Shown in pieces: positions 42,885 through 52,889 of a stretch of DNA of 64,000 nucleotides. The stretch spans positions 1,711,451-1,775,450 of the forward strand of contig NC_015672.1 of assembly GCF_000218625.1 (NCBI RefSeq), read 5' to 3'. The position numbers and the translations under genes are program-made. Source of the DNA: Flexistipes sinusarabici DSM 4947 (GTDB lineage Bacteria > Chrysiogenota > Deferribacteres > Deferribacterales > Flexistipitaceae). Each line of letters starts with the position of its first letter. The first letter of the stretch is position 1. Below the pieces are notes generated by a model, which was not told the origin of the DNA, made no database searches, and was given only the letters and a program-made list of their open reading frames with translations.

Positions 42885-43553
42885 CTATACCTTCAGAAAA
42901 TTTTTAATGCAGTCCAGTATTTCCGGCGGGTCATCTATGAGTTTTATTATATCAAGATCACTCTCGCTTATAAAATTGTTCCCCACCATCTTATCTTCAA
43001 GCCAGTTGATCATTCCACTCCAGTAATCCTTTTCAACAAGGATAAGCGGAAAGGGGAGTATTTTACGGGTCTGAATCAGCGTCATCGCTTCAAACAGTTC
43101 GTCCATTGTGCCGAATCCGCCGGGAAAAATAACAAAGGCACTGGCATATTTTACCAGCATAACTTTTCTTACAAAAAAATAATTAAACGTAATTACCTTT
43201 TTGGCATATGGATTAGGTTTTTGTTCAAAAGGAAGCTCAATATTTACCCCTATCGACTGGCCGCCCGCTTCCGTTGCCCCTCGGTTAGCCGCCTCCATCA
43301 CTCCGGGACCTCCGCCGGTCAAGACAGTAATACCATTATCGGCAAGCATACTTCCCATTAATCTTGCCTTTTTATAATCGTTATGATCCTCTTTTACTCT
43401 TGCCGACCCGAATACACTCACCGCCGGCTCAATATCACTGAGATTTTCAAAACCCTCAACAAACTCCGATAGTATTTTAAACATCCGCCAGGTATCTCCA
43501 ACCTTTATCTCATCAATTAGGTACTGCTCTTTTTTTATGTTGTTGTTATTCAT
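42885..43553 (-). CDS. LOG family protein (Rossmann fold, possible nucleotide 5'-monophosphate phosphoribohydrolase)
   Basis: The 222-residue protein has the two LOG motifs: TGGGPGVMEAANRGA and FPGGFGTMDELFEAMTLIQT (the PGGxGTxxE active-site signature). Relatives release the base from nucleoside 5'-monophosphates, and plant LOG makes cytokinins that way. An N-terminal extension (about 40 residues) precedes the core, as in the larger bacterial group. The ATG at 43553 has AGGGGA upstream. The family is certain; the substrate here is not known. Confidence 0.9.
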   Translation of the reverse strand: MNNNNIKKEQYLIDEIKVGDTWRMFKILSEFVEGFENLSDIEPAVSVFGSARVKEDHNDYKKARLMGSMLADNGITVLTGGGPGVMEAANRGATEAGGQSIGVNIELPFEQKPNPYAKKVITFNYFFVRKVMLVKYASAFVIFPGGFGTMDELFEAMTLIQTRKILPFPLILVEKDYWSGMINWLEDKMVGNNFISESDLDIIKLIDDPPEILDCIKNFLKV

Positions 43554-43600
43554 TCAGTCCCCTTGAAATCATTCTTATAAAGAGTTTTGAATAATTAATT

Positions 43601-43752
43601 CAAGTTTCGCCCTTGCACTGTTTTTACGTCTTTGCGAGGAGTGAAAACGACGAAGCAATCTCTCTACTTTTCTTGTCTTGAGATTGCCACAACCGAGCAC
43701 TTAAATTCTTAAGTGCTCGGTTTCGCAATGACAAAACGAAGTGCGAAACTTG
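43601..43752. repeat. Dispersed palindromic repeat, family A copy 3; rest of 43554-44099 has no gene
   Basis: Inverted ends CAAGTTTCGC / GCGAAACTTG, extended by TTGAATAATTAATT on both sides. Inside are TCTTTGCGAGGAGTGAAAACG, written as TTTGCGAGGAG and GAAGCAATCTC, and the hairpin CCGAGCACTTAA / TTAAGTGCTCGG. The layout matches copy 2. The stretch from 43753 to 44099 contains only short stems such as CCCCTAA...TTAGGGG and no supported gene. Confidence 0.8.
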
Positions 43753-44099
43753 AATAATTAATTATTATCATGTTTAACACACCCAATCCATCCCCTAATT
43801 TAGGGGATGTCAGGTGGGGTACTTATTCAAAACTCCTGTAACAGTAAAATATCTATTAATGACAAAAAATCCATATATTCTTAAAAAAATTACGCATCTT
43901 AAAAGCCGTAATGAGTGATGCGTAATGCGTAACACATAATGTGAGGTGTCTTCAATGTTGAATTCTCACTCAACCATTTCAACCTGATCAATCTCCTTAA
44001 CCTTTACCTTTGCCGTAACTTCTATTTCCCACATCACCCTCTCACTATCTCAGCAAAGCCGTTCCGCAATTGCCATAGCTAAAGGAAAATTGGCAGCAT

Positions 44100-46964
44100 T
44101 TAGCCGGATGCTTTAAGGTAAATGTAAAAGATTGTTCCCTTGCCCTCTTCCGATTCCACATATATATGCCCGTCGTGATTTTTTACAACAGAATAAGCAA
44201 TTGAAAGCCCGAGTCCGCTTCCGTCACTTTTCGATGTGTAGAAAGGCTCAAATATCCTCTCAAGATGTTCTTTGCTTATCCCTTTTCCGTTATCCTCAAT
44301 TGAGATAAGTACATATTTCCCCTTCTGCAGAACAGCTGTATCCTTTTCAATAATCTTATTTTCAAGATTAACTTTTATCAAACCTTCTGAATCAATGGCA
44401 TGCCTTGCATTAATCAAAATATTGTGAAAGACCTGTGCAATCTGATTGGGGTCGGCTTCAGCTTTCCAAAGGTCTTCACTTTCATTTATTACATAATCAA
44501 TTTCTGTCCCCGCCAGAACAAAATCTATAGTTTCTTTAATAATTGAATATACGTCTGTTGCCTGTTTTACAGGTGTCCCGCCTTTGGCAAATGTCAGCAG
44601 CCTGTTTGAAAGAAATTCGGCTCTGCTGATTAGCTTAGACATATTTTTCACATATTTCTTTTCCTTGTCCTCTTCAGAAATGGACATATCCAGCAGCGTA
44701 TTGTATGTGGACATAGCAGTCAGTATATTGTTAAAATCGTGTGCTATACCACCGGCCAGCACACCGACGGATTCCAACTTCTGTTTTTTTATCATCTCCG
44801 ACTGTATCTGTCTTTTTTCTGTTTCATCTCTGAAAACCAAAACAGCGCCGATAACAAGATTGTCATAAATTATAGGAGCGGCACTATCGGCAATAACTAC
44901 AGGATATTCGTCTTTATTTATCAGCAGCGTATGATTCTCAAGCTGACATATGCTTTTGGTCTCCATGCATTTCTCCACAGGATTTTCGATTTCCTCTCCC
45001 GTCTTTTCGCTTATAATATGAAATATATCCTTTATATGTCTCCCCTTTGCCTCTCTTTCAGAATAACCGGTCAGCTCAACCGCAACATCATTTAGCATCT
45101 CAACATTTTGATTATAGTCCGTCACAATAACCCCGTCTCCTATGCTCCGCAAGGTAATAAGAAGCTTGTCCTTTTCACGGCTGAGCTCTTTTTCAAGATT
45201 TTTTCGCTCAGTGATGTCCCTGCCCATACCAAGAACACCGAGCATTTCTCCGGAATCCCCTTTCACAACAGTCTTAAATGTTTCCAGATAAACCGGACTG
45301 CCCCGGCTGGAAATAAAACTCTCCTCTTTCTTAATTGAACTGCCGCTATTTATTACCTCTTTATCAAAATCGATGAATTCTTTTGCCATACTGCCGTCAA
45401 AAATTTCATAATCCGTTTTACCCATTGCATAATCCTTCATCAGTCCGAAAATACTGTCAAAAGCTTCATTTGTCTTCACATACACACCGTTTAAATCCTT
45501 AAAGAATATCATATCTTCTGAAGAATCAAATATATTGGAAAGAAGGCTTTCCTTCTCGGCTATTTCATTAAAAGCCTTTTTGATTTCTGTTATATCATGA
45601 ATACTTACTATATACTCATCATCCCCAAAGGGGACAAAGTAGATGTTTACATATTCTCTTTCATCGTCTTGTCTGCCAAGCTCTGCCATAGTTATATCGT
45701 TAATGGCGGTTTTATCTATGATATGGTTTTCAACAAGCGGACAGAAACGGCAGGGTGACTGCCTTCCGAAAAGAATTCCATAACAGTTTTGACCTACAAC
45801 ATCCTCTCTTTTCATACCAAGAAAAGCAAGTTCAGAATCATTGATATAAGTCACCTTCAATTCACTGTTAACAACATAAACGCCGTCCACCACACTGTTT
45901 AAAAGATTATCCAGTTTTTCCAGCTGTCTTCTGTTTTCATTGTAAAGGGATAAAATCTCTTTATGCTGTACATCCTTCTCCTTAAGGAGATTTTTTATTC
46001 TGTCGGCGGCAGAATGAACATTCACCATCAGATCACCCAGCTCATTTTTGGGGATATTTAAAATATCAAGACCTGTATCTCCGCTTTCCATATTTGCAGA
46101 CATCTTATTGATTGTATTTATCGGCTTTAAAAGCCTCTTTGTCATTACATAAGTGGCAATGATTTCAGCCACAATTAAAATCAAAAGCATAAGTCCGAAA
46201 TTAAGAATATCCGAGGAAAATTTCCCGAATATAACCTTATTATCCACCTCAATGCCTATCTTAAAGGGATAGCCTGAAAAATTAAAAATTTTGGCTACCG
46301 AGTTCTCCTGATAAAATGTATATTCATTACCGGCTTTTTTATTTTTTTCAAGCTCTTCAACCAAATTTTTCACATGAATCTGCTCGGTTTTTGTTAAGGG
46401 AAAATTGCTATGAAACATTAATTTATTTTTCCTGTTCAAAACAATGAAGTTATAATCTTCAGGCACCTTCATGGCAAATTTGAGAAAGAACTTTCTAGCT
46501 GATATGGTGTATCCCAAATTGAGATTGCTGTTGGCAAGTTCAATTCTCTGCATCATATAGTAATCACCGTTTTTGTAGAACATTTCGGGTGATTCATTAA
46601 TACTGAAGTTCTCAGGCTGAAAGATGTAATATTTGTTCAGACCAAACAAAATGTCACCGCTGTCGGTATAAACAACCATCTCATAGAATTCGCTAAACTG
46701 ATAAAAAAGCCCTTTAAGATGACTGAAACCGTCATCGGAACCCTGTCCGTTTAAATAGAGGGCTAACCTGGCCATTTTCCGGATAGACTCTAATTTTGAT
46801 TTGATACTTTCTTTTTGTGTGGAAATGTCCTTGGAAATATTTTCTTCAATATTGTTTAAATAGAATGATCTCATATTGAAAAAATATAGGAGAAAAAGAA
46901 GGAGAAGCGGAACCGTTGTAATCAGAAAAAATTTTTTCAGGATATCCACAAAAAGCCTACTCAT
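44100..46964 (-). CDS. Membrane-bound PAS-domain sensor histidine kinase
   Basis: This 954-residue kinase has a first membrane segment at about residues 12-28, a periplasmic sensor domain to about 250, and a second membrane segment (FGLMLLILIVAEIIATYVM). A HAMP-like linker follows, then three PAS domains (NSVVDGVYVVNSELKVTYIN; SSEDMIFFKDLNGVYVKTN; SIGDGVIVTDYNQNVEMLN). The catalytic core has GGIAHDFNNILTAM (His phosphorylation site), NARHAIDSEG, DNGKGIS and GSGLGLSIAYS. One PAS domain has a CysxxxCRFCPL cluster, perhaps a cofactor or redox site. No response regulator is adjacent. It overlaps the upstream substrate-binding gene by 8 bp. Confidence 0.93.
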   Translation of the reverse strand: MSRLFVDILKKFFLITTVPLLLLFLLYFFNMRSFYLNNIEENISKDISTQKESIKSKLESIRKMARLALYLNGQGSDDGFSHLKGLFYQFSEFYEMVVYTDSGDILFGLNKYYIFQPENFSINESPEMFYKNGDYYMMQRIELANSNLNLGYTISARKFFLKFAMKVPEDYNFIVLNRKNKLMFHSNFPLTKTEQIHVKNLVEELEKNKKAGNEYTFYQENSVAKIFNFSGYPFKIGIEVDNKVIFGKFSSDILNFGLMLLILIVAEIIATYVMTKRLLKPINTINKMSANMESGDTGLDILNIPKNELGDLMVNVHSAADRIKNLLKEKDVQHKEILSLYNENRRQLEKLDNLLNSVVDGVYVVNSELKVTYINDSELAFLGMKREDVVGQNCYGILFGRQSPCRFCPLVENHIIDKTAINDITMAELGRQDDEREYVNIYFVPFGDDEYIVSIHDITEIKKAFNEIAEKESLLSNIFDSSEDMIFFKDLNGVYVKTNEAFDSIFGLMKDYAMGKTDYEIFDGSMAKEFIDFDKEVINSGSSIKKEESFISSRGSPVYLETFKTVVKGDSGEMLGVLGMGRDITERKNLEKELSREKDKLLITLRSIGDGVIVTDYNQNVEMLNDVAVELTGYSEREAKGRHIKDIFHIISEKTGEEIENPVEKCMETKSICQLENHTLLINKDEYPVVIADSAAPIIYDNLVIGAVLVFRDETEKRQIQSEMIKKQKLESVGVLAGGIAHDFNNILTAMSTYNTLLDMSISEEDKEKKYVKNMSKLISRAEFLSNRLLTFAKGGTPVKQATDVYSIIKETIDFVLAGTEIDYVINESEDLWKAEADPNQIAQVFHNILINARHAIDSEGLIKVNLENKIIEKDTAVLQKGKYVLISIEDNGKGISKEHLERIFEPFYTSKSDGSGLGLSIAYSVVKNHDGHIYVESEEGKGTIFYIYLKASG

Positions 46965-47946
46965 TTACAACCCTGTTGGCATATGCGAGATAGCTTTCAT
47001 TAAAATTTATTCCCATCTTTTTCAGGATTTTCAAATTTAGTGCCAGCTGAATTTTGTCAGGGAACTGAACAGGCACATCTGATGCTTTATGGCCGTTTAT
47101 GATGCTAACAGCTATATAAGCCGACTGATAACCCACATCATAAAAAGTTGGTGAATACCCCAACGCCCCGCCTTTTTCTATAAGAGAATTGTCAATAACC
47201 ATAACGGGTATTCTATTTTCCATAGCAAAAGACTTTAATCTGTCAAATTCCTTTACAAATAAAGGATGCGGCATCATCACAATACCGTATTCTGAACTGT
47301 CTTTAAGATTTAATTTGTCCAGCTTTTCGGCAAAATCAGCCGAATTGGTTACTCTGACTTTTATCAGCTTTACATCAGGATGGAATCTTCTAAACGTTTC
47401 CAGATACTGAAATTGATTTTTCGCAAAAGAATCACTCTCATCAATAAAGCAGAGTATTTTATCCCTTCCGGGAAAAACTTCTGTAAATATTTCAAATCTT
47501 TTTGAAAGCAGCTTAAAAGCGATATGACTGATACCCGTAAAATTTTTGCCGGCTTTTTTAAGTGATTTTACAAGTCCGGCGGAAACAGGTTCGGCAACTT
47601 CATTGAATATAACATCAAATCCATATTTATCATTATATTTCATAATTTCCTGGTTTACCGGTGTAGTGGTTGCAAAAACAAGGTTTATCCGCTCATTGTT
47701 GAATCTTTTTAAAATTTCAGGAATTTCAGAAAGATCTCCATGAAGATTTTCCACTTCAAAATTCACATTGATAAGGCCTAAATCACGGAGACCATCACGA
47801 AACCCTCTGAAAGAGGCCGAAAAATTTTCTGAATACAGTACAACACCGATGCTGACACTTTTATTTTCCCTCATCGATGTTGAAGAAACTGCTGTAACAG
47901 GAATAATTATAATTATGAATATATAAATAAACTTAAAAATCTTCAT
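46957..47946 (-). CDS. ABC-transporter-type substrate-binding protein (PF04392-like)
   Basis: The protein is about 329 residues from ATG 47946 (MKIFKFIYIF, a clear signal peptide). A GTG at 47970 is possible. The mature part shows SIGVVLYSENFSASFRGFRDGL, LVFATTTPVNQEIM and a late GYSPTFYDVGYQSAYIAV, as in the TrpX/YtrF-like periplasmic binding proteins. No permease or ATPase gene is near. Instead it is coupled to the histidine kinase, suggesting it presents a ligand to the kinase's periplasmic domain. The ligand is unknown. Confidence 0.85.
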   Translation of the reverse strand: MKIFKFIYIFIIIIIPVTAVSSTSMRENKSVSIGVVLYSENFSASFRGFRDGLRDLGLINVNFEVENLHGDLSEIPEILKRFNNERINLVFATTTPVNQEIMKYNDKYGFDVIFNEVAEPVSAGLVKSLKKAGKNFTGISHIAFKLLSKRFEIFTEVFPGRDKILCFIDESDSFAKNQFQYLETFRRFHPDVKLIKVRVTNSADFAEKLDKLNLKDSSEYGIVMMPHPLFVKEFDRLKSFAMENRIPVMVIDNSLIEKGGALGYSPTFYDVGYQSAYIAVSIINGHKASDVPVQFPDKIQLALNLKILKKMGINFNESYLAYANRVVNE

Positions 47947-47970
47947 GAATAAAATTACATCATTTTGCAC

Positions 47971-48583
47971 TATAAATCAACTGTGTGCAAACAAGTTAAG
48001 TGGTTTTCTCAAACGATTTCCTTTTTTAGCAACCTCCCAAAATTTTTGCACTTATGCTATTTGACAATACTTTATCTAAATATCGGGATTTTCACGCATG
48101 AAGATATCTCAACATTAAGCACAGTTGTATATTTATTCGTTATGCCGTTTCATATGGCAGAGATTTCTTCCCGAGCACTTAAAGCATTAAGTGCTCGGTC
48201 GAAAGAATGCCTGCGGCTAGCACCAGTCTTTTAGACTGGTAAATATGTGTAACATTCTATTTAGCTATCGCTGATAGACAGTATGCATGTAATTGTCACC
48301 TCGAGCGAAGCCGAGAGGTCTCTTTGCAATATAACAGTAGAGATCTCTCCGCTCCACTCCGTTCCGGTCGAGACGACAAAAAATGGAAACCTGTCATCCC
48401 TCGCCCCGTTAAATGCCGTAGGCAATCAGCGAGCCGAGGGATCTCTATCTATGTACTAACAATATCTGCGTATTGTCATAGCTCTAAAAAATGGGAGGAC
48501 GCCAAGATTTCCTTTCTTTTGACAATTCACTGGATTACAGTCAGGTTAGAGGTTATAATTACATAAAAAAATACGAAGGATTT
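47971..48583. other. Non-coding region with several hairpin repeats
   Basis: This 610-bp gap holds CCGAGCACTTAAAG / TTAAGTGCTCGG (about 48172-48199), an ACCAGTCTTTTAGACTGGT stem, a CCTCGAGCGAAGCCGAGAGG block (about 48299-48318) and a GATCTC-rich section with CCCCGTTAAATGCCGTAGGC similar to the inside of repeat A1. It looks like a mosaic of palindromic repeats rather than a gene. No convincing ORF is seen before the CorC-like gene. Confidence 0.55.
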
Positions 48584-48589
48584 TTGAAA

Positions 48590-49909
48590 TTGAAACTTAT
48601 TATACTGGCAGGGTTAATTTTACTTAACGGGTTATTTGCCATGGCTGAGATTGCACTGGTTGTAGCCAGAAAAAACAGACTTAAAAGATTGGCCGATAAA
48701 GGCGATAAATCTGCAGAAGCAGCAATAAGACTTGGTGAGGATCCCACAGGTTTCTTATCTACTATTCAGATAGGAATTACAGCTATTGGCGTATTAAACG
48801 GTATTGTGGGTCAGGCTGCCTTTGCTGATTCATTTGCAGCATGGCTTGAAAAAGCAGGATTAAGTGCAAAATTAAGCTCTATAGGAGCAACAGCCGTTAT
48901 CGTGGTGGTTATTACCTATCTCACCATTGTAATAGGCGAACTTGTTCCCAAAAGAATTGCGCAACTGAACGCAGAAGGAATAGCAAAGCTAATAGCCCGT
49001 CCAGTGTCTTTCCTCTCCACTATCTCAAAACCACTTGTTTTTATCCTGTCAATATCAACAAACGGAATACTGCACTTATTGGGCAAAAATAAATCCACTG
49101 AAACCGGTTTAACGGAAGAAGATATACACGCCATGGTCAGCAAAGGCTCAGAAATAGGCTTACTAAAAAAACAGGAGCATGAAGTTGTAAGAAACGTTTT
49201 CCGTCTGGACGACAGAAGTGTTGATTCGATGATGACTCCCAGGAATGAAATTGTTTATATAGATATTAACGAACCCATAGAAGAAAATCTCAAAAAAATA
49301 GTAGAATCAGATCATTCGCGTTTTCCCGTTTGCCGGGGAGGAATGCACGACATTCTGGGCGTTATTGCAACCAAAAGACTCCTCAGAAGACATCTTAAAG
49401 ACGAATTAAAGAATATTACCAACGATCTTCAGCCTGCTGTCTTTGTCCCGGAAACCCTGAACGGGATAAAAATCATGGAGCAGTTCAGGGAGTCGGGCGT
49501 GCAGATGATATTTGTAGTGGATGAATACGGAGGAATATCCGGAATCATAACACTGCAGGATTTGCTTGAAGCAATGACAGGGGAATTTAGGCCAAATGAC
49601 CCGCGGCAGATGTGGGCGGTACAGAGGAAAGACGGTTCATGGCTGCTTGATGGGATGATTCCTATTCAGGAATTGGTGGACAAACTAAAATTGCAGAATG
49701 TACCGGGGGACCGTAAGGAGAATTTTAACACATTGAGCGGTATGATGATGTGGCTGATAGGAAGAATTCCCAATACCGGTGATATAACAGAATGGGAAGA
49801 TTGGCAGTTTGAAGTGGTGGATCTGGATGGCAACAGAGTTGACAAAGTATTGGCAAGTAAAATTTCAAAATCTGACCAGGAGAATAAGAATGAAACGTTG
49901 AATAGCTAG
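48590..49909 (+). CDS. CNNM/CorC-type membrane protein with CBS domains
   Basis: The reading frame opens further left, but the best start is TTG 48590 (or 48584), with AAGGA upstream, giving about 440 residues. The N-terminal DUF21 part has three to four membrane helices (KLIILAGLILLNGLFAMAEI, FIL...). It is followed by a CBS pair (SVDSMMTPRNEIVYIDINEP and FVPETLNGIKIMEQFRESG, IFVVDEYGGISGIITLQDLL) and a CorC_HlyC C-terminal domain. Members are linked to magnesium or sodium export and were once called hemolysins. It has no operon partner here. Confidence 0.9.
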   Translation: MKLIILAGLILLNGLFAMAEIALVVARKNRLKRLADKGDKSAEAAIRLGEDPTGFLSTIQIGITAIGVLNGIVGQAAFADSFAAWLEKAGLSAKLSSIGATAVIVVVITYLTIVIGELVPKRIAQLNAEGIAKLIARPVSFLSTISKPLVFILSISTNGILHLLGKNKSTETGLTEEDIHAMVSKGSEIGLLKKQEHEVVRNVFRLDDRSVDSMMTPRNEIVYIDINEPIEENLKKIVESDHSRFPVCRGGMHDILGVIATKRLLRRHLKDELKNITNDLQPAVFVPETLNGIKIMEQFRESGVQMIFVVDEYGGISGIITLQDLLEAMTGEFRPNDPRQMWAVQRKDGSWLLDGMIPIQELVDKLKLQNVPGDRKENFNTLSGMMMWLIGRIPNTGDITEWEDWQFEVVDLDGNRVDKVLASKISKSDQENKNETLNS

Positions 49910-50082
49910 CTATAAGCATCATCCAGAGATATAAACCATTGACGAATAACATCGGATCAAATAATAATACCAGACCCATAAAAATGATGTTTTTATTTCA
50001 TTGATTAAGCTATACTGGAATTAGGGCAGATATGAAAAACATACACAAAATTGAGAAAAATCCTAATTTTCTTTAGCATCTT

Positions 50083-51246
50083 TTGATAATAGTAGGCTCT
50101 CTGTCTATGATCGTGGTCGTGGCACTCACCGCAATAACTACTTACAACTCCGCTAAAGAAGATGTACTGAATATTGCAGAAAATGATGCCGTCCGTATCG
50201 GAACAATTATAGTAAAACATTACCAGTATGATTTATTCAATAAAAATAAATTAAATGAAGGGTGGAGTTCCCTGGAAATAGACATGTTTGATCGTCATGT
50301 CAAAGATTTTCTTTCTCCGTTTGAAATACATAAAATCAAAGTATTTAACTCTAACAGTGAAATTATTTACAGTAACGAAATGGATATAATCGGCATTAAA
50401 GATAAAAACAACGAAAGCCTTATAAAAGCACTTCAGGGAAAAATAAATTCTCATCTCGTTCATGAAGATGAGATAGTTGATTTGTCTGAAGAGAAGCAGC
50501 TGAATGCAGATGTTGTTGAAACATATTTTCCTGTTTATAATGAGAAAGGTGAAATCGTCGGTGCAATGGAATTGTATGTTGACGTAACAAGGTACAGAGA
50601 TGAGGTTATACATAGAGTTACAACTTCTGTTGTCAGCATCAGTGCTATTCTTATCGTCGTATTTGCCATTTCCTATTTTATCGTAAGAATGGGATCCAAA
50701 GAAGTAAAAACTCTTCTTGACAGGCTATACAATATGGCTGTTTACGATACTTTAACCGGCATATACAACCGTGGTGCAATTATCGAACAAGCAAATAAAG
50801 AATTATCCCTTATGAAGCGAAGGATTATAAACGGAGAACCCCCAAAATGTCTGGGAATAATAATGACCGATTTGGATCATTTTAAAAAGATTAATGACAC
50901 CTATGGACACCAGGCCGGTGACAAAGTTCTTTGCGAATTTACAGAGAGAATCAGACAAAGTTTAAGAGAATATGATATTTATGGCAGATGGGGCGGTGAG
51001 GAATTTGTTATACTCCTTCCGGAAACAGATCATAGAAAAGCAGCTGCAGCAGCAGAGAGACTCCGTAAAATTATTATGGAAGAACCCTTTTCAATAAACG
51101 GAACAAGCTTGAATATAACTGCAAGTTTCGGGGTAACCTGTTGTTATGACCCTTATGAAAGCTTCGATACACTGTTGGCAAAAGCAGACGAAGCTATGTA
51201 CAAAGCAAAAGAAAGCGGAAGGAACCGGGTTGTTTCAAAACAATAG
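50083..51246 (+). CDS. Membrane-anchored GGDEF diguanylate cyclase with a disrupted start region
   Basis: The protein makes cyclic di-GMP by family knowledge. The C-terminal GGDEF domain has YDTLTGIYNRGAII, MTDLDHFKKINDTYGHQAGD and RWGGEEFVILLPE. REYD five residues before GGEEF is a product-inhibition I-site. Two membrane helices (near the N-terminus and about residues 185-205) enclose a periplasmic sensor. The frame has only a TTG start without a ribosome-binding site. A proper ATG with AGGG lies at 50032 in the same frame, but a TAG at 50074 interrupts it. Reading ILIFFSIF from a neighbouring frame suggests two compensating one-base indels. The native start may therefore be 50032. Confidence 0.8.
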   Translation: MIIVGSLSMIVVVALTAITTYNSAKEDVLNIAENDAVRIGTIIVKHYQYDLFNKNKLNEGWSSLEIDMFDRHVKDFLSPFEIHKIKVFNSNSEIIYSNEMDIIGIKDKNNESLIKALQGKINSHLVHEDEIVDLSEEKQLNADVVETYFPVYNEKGEIVGAMELYVDVTRYRDEVIHRVTTSVVSISAILIVVFAISYFIVRMGSKEVKTLLDRLYNMAVYDTLTGIYNRGAIIEQANKELSLMKRRIINGEPPKCLGIIMTDLDHFKKINDTYGHQAGDKVLCEFTERIRQSLREYDIYGRWGGEEFVILLPETDHRKAAAAAERLRKIIMEEPFSINGTSLNITASFGVTCCYDPYESFDTLLAKADEAMYKAKESGRNRVVSKQ

Positions 51247-51279
51247 TTACAAAATATTATAGTTTAGCGGGGTTTATTT

Positions 51280-51657
51280 ATGAATTGGTACCTTGAAGCA
51301 TTAAAAAAATATGCGATATTCAGCGGGCGTTCAAGGCGTAAAGAGTACTGGTATTTTTTCCTGTTTAACTTAATTATTCATTTTATTCTCATAATTATCG
51401 ATACTTTAACCGGAACCTATAACCAGGAAGCCGGAATGGGCTTGTTGTCCACCATATACTTTTTTGCAGTACTCCTACCCGGTATAGCTGTGTCTGTAAG
51501 ACGTTTACATGACACAAACCGAAGAGGGTGGTGGATACTGCTCTCTCTTATCCCGATCATAGGAGCCATAGTACTTTTAATTTTCATGGTTCAGGACAGT
51601 ACACCCGGTGAAAACAGATTCGGCAGCAATCCAAAAGAAGCAGTTAGTGAACCTTAA
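51280..51657 (+). CDS. DUF805 membrane protein
   Basis: The 125-residue protein has the DUF805 pattern FSGRSRRKEYWYFFLFNLI, then VRRLHDTNRRGWWILLSLIP and the tail GENRFGSNP. Three to four membrane helices are predicted. Function is unknown. It lies 33 bp after the GGDEF gene on the same strand and its end overlaps the convergent hydrolase gene by 4 bp. Confidence 0.93.
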   Translation: MNWYLEALKKYAIFSGRSRRKEYWYFFLFNLIIHFILIIIDTLTGTYNQEAGMGLLSTIYFFAVLLPGIAVSVRRLHDTNRRGWWILLSLIPIIGAIVLLIFMVQDSTPGENRFGSNPKEAVSEP

Positions 51658-52394
51658 TTTTTAAATGTTTCATCTAAAAACGAAACAAACCTGTTCCACG
51701 ATTTTCTGTCGGCGTCTTCTCTGTATCTGTCACTGCCGAAAATGGTAAATGCATGCGGAGCACCGCTGTAAGTTGTCATTTCGTGTTTAACACCTGCACT
51801 TTCAAGCTGTTTCACAAGACTGACAAAATCATTTAAAGTCACCGCCTGATCCGCACTACCGTGAAATACCAGAATCTGCCCCTTTGTTTTTGAGTAATCC
51901 TGCCCTTCCGGAGTAGACAGGCCGCCGTGAAAAGTAACAAATGCATCAAAATCTGCGCCTGACCTGGCAAGTTCCAGAACAACTGCACCTCCGAAACAGT
52001 AACCTATGGCTACAGCTCTGTCGGTATTGCCGCCTGCCTTCTCAGCAGCTGAGATAGCTCCTTTTAGCAAATCACGCATTTTTTCCCGGTTCCGGTACAG
52101 TTCTGAAGTCAGCCGCCTCTTTTCAGATAATGCTTCGGGCCTTACTCCTTTGCCGTACATATCAGCGGCAAATACTGAATAACCCAGATCGTTAATCATT
52201 TTAGAGCGTTTTACCTCATATTCTGTTAAACCGTCCCAGTCGTGAATCAGCAAAACAAGGGGAGCCTTTTCCCCTGCACTGATATAGTAGCCCTCGTATT
52301 CACTGCCGTTTACATAATAGACAACACTCCTGCCCTCCGCCAGAGCCATCCCGGAAAAACCAAAGATCAGTATGATTACAAGAAAACGTTTCAT
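51654..52394 (-). CDS. Dienelactone hydrolase family protein, exported
   Basis: The 246-residue protein has a signal peptide (MKRFLVIILIFGFSGMALA) and an alpha/beta-hydrolase fold: VLLIHDWDGLTEY, AIGYCFGGAVVLELA with the Cys nucleophile typical of dienelactone hydrolases, GSADQAVT with the Asp and GAPHAFTIFGSDRYR with the His. The substrate is not known, and export argues against a role in cytoplasmic aromatic breakdown. An AGGAGG-like site precedes the ATG. Confidence 0.9.
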   Translation of the reverse strand: MKRFLVIILIFGFSGMALAEGRSVVYYVNGSEYEGYYISAGEKAPLVLLIHDWDGLTEYEVKRSKMINDLGYSVFAADMYGKGVRPEALSEKRRLTSELYRNREKMRDLLKGAISAAEKAGGNTDRAVAIGYCFGGAVVLELARSGADFDAFVTFHGGLSTPEGQDYSKTKGQILVFHGSADQAVTLNDFVSLVKQLESAGVKHEMTTYSGAPHAFTIFGSDRYREDADRKSWNRFVSFLDETFKN

Positions 52395-52554
52395 ATAATC
52401 CTCCTGGAAATATTTTAATACTAAAATTGTCTTAATTAAAAATTATTCAAGATGATTTTAAAAAGTGAAATGGATGCCAAATACGTTTACCACAATTTTA
52501 GCACAATGGATTTTGCCAGAAAAATAACTTATTGGTAATACAGAAGAAAGAAAA

Positions 52555-52644
52555 CGGAGAGGGAGGGATTCGAACCCTCGGAGCCCGGTTAGGGGCTCAC
52601 TCGCTTAGCAGGCGAGCGCCTTCGGCCGACTCGGCCACCTCTCC
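52555..52644 (-). tRNA. tRNA-Ser (GCT)
   Basis: This 90-nt class II tRNA has a GGAGAGG / CCTCTCC acceptor stem, anticodon stem CTCGC/GCGAG with loop CTGCTAA (GCT), a long variable arm (GAGCCCC...GGGGCTC-type) and a standard T-arm. CCA is not encoded. It is paired with the next tRNA-Ser 37 bp away. Confidence 0.96.
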
Positions 52645-52681
52645 CGAGATTTATTATAAATTAAAACAACCAATAATATGG

Positions 52682-52768
52682 CGGAGGGAGTAGGATTCGA
52701 ACCCACGGTGGCTTACGCCACAGCAGTTTTCAAGACTGCCGCCTTTAGCCAGACTCGGCCATCCCTCC
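52682..52768 (-). tRNA. tRNA-Ser (TGA)
   Basis: This 87-nt class II tRNA has a GGAGGGA / TCCCTCC acceptor stem, anticodon stem GCAGT/ACTGC with loop CTTGAAA (TGA), a variable arm GTGGC...GCCAC and T-arm with TTCGAAT. CCA is not encoded. It lies upstream of tRNA-Ser(GCT) in the same direction and is probably co-transcribed with it. Confidence 0.96.
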
Positions 52769-52889
52769 GCAAACATCCGCTCTGTGCGGAAAACTGTCTT
52801 TAAGTACCGAGTTGAAACATATAATATAATTATGAATATTTTTCAAGGATTTTATTATATTTTTTAAAATCCTGCGTCATCATGAAAAA

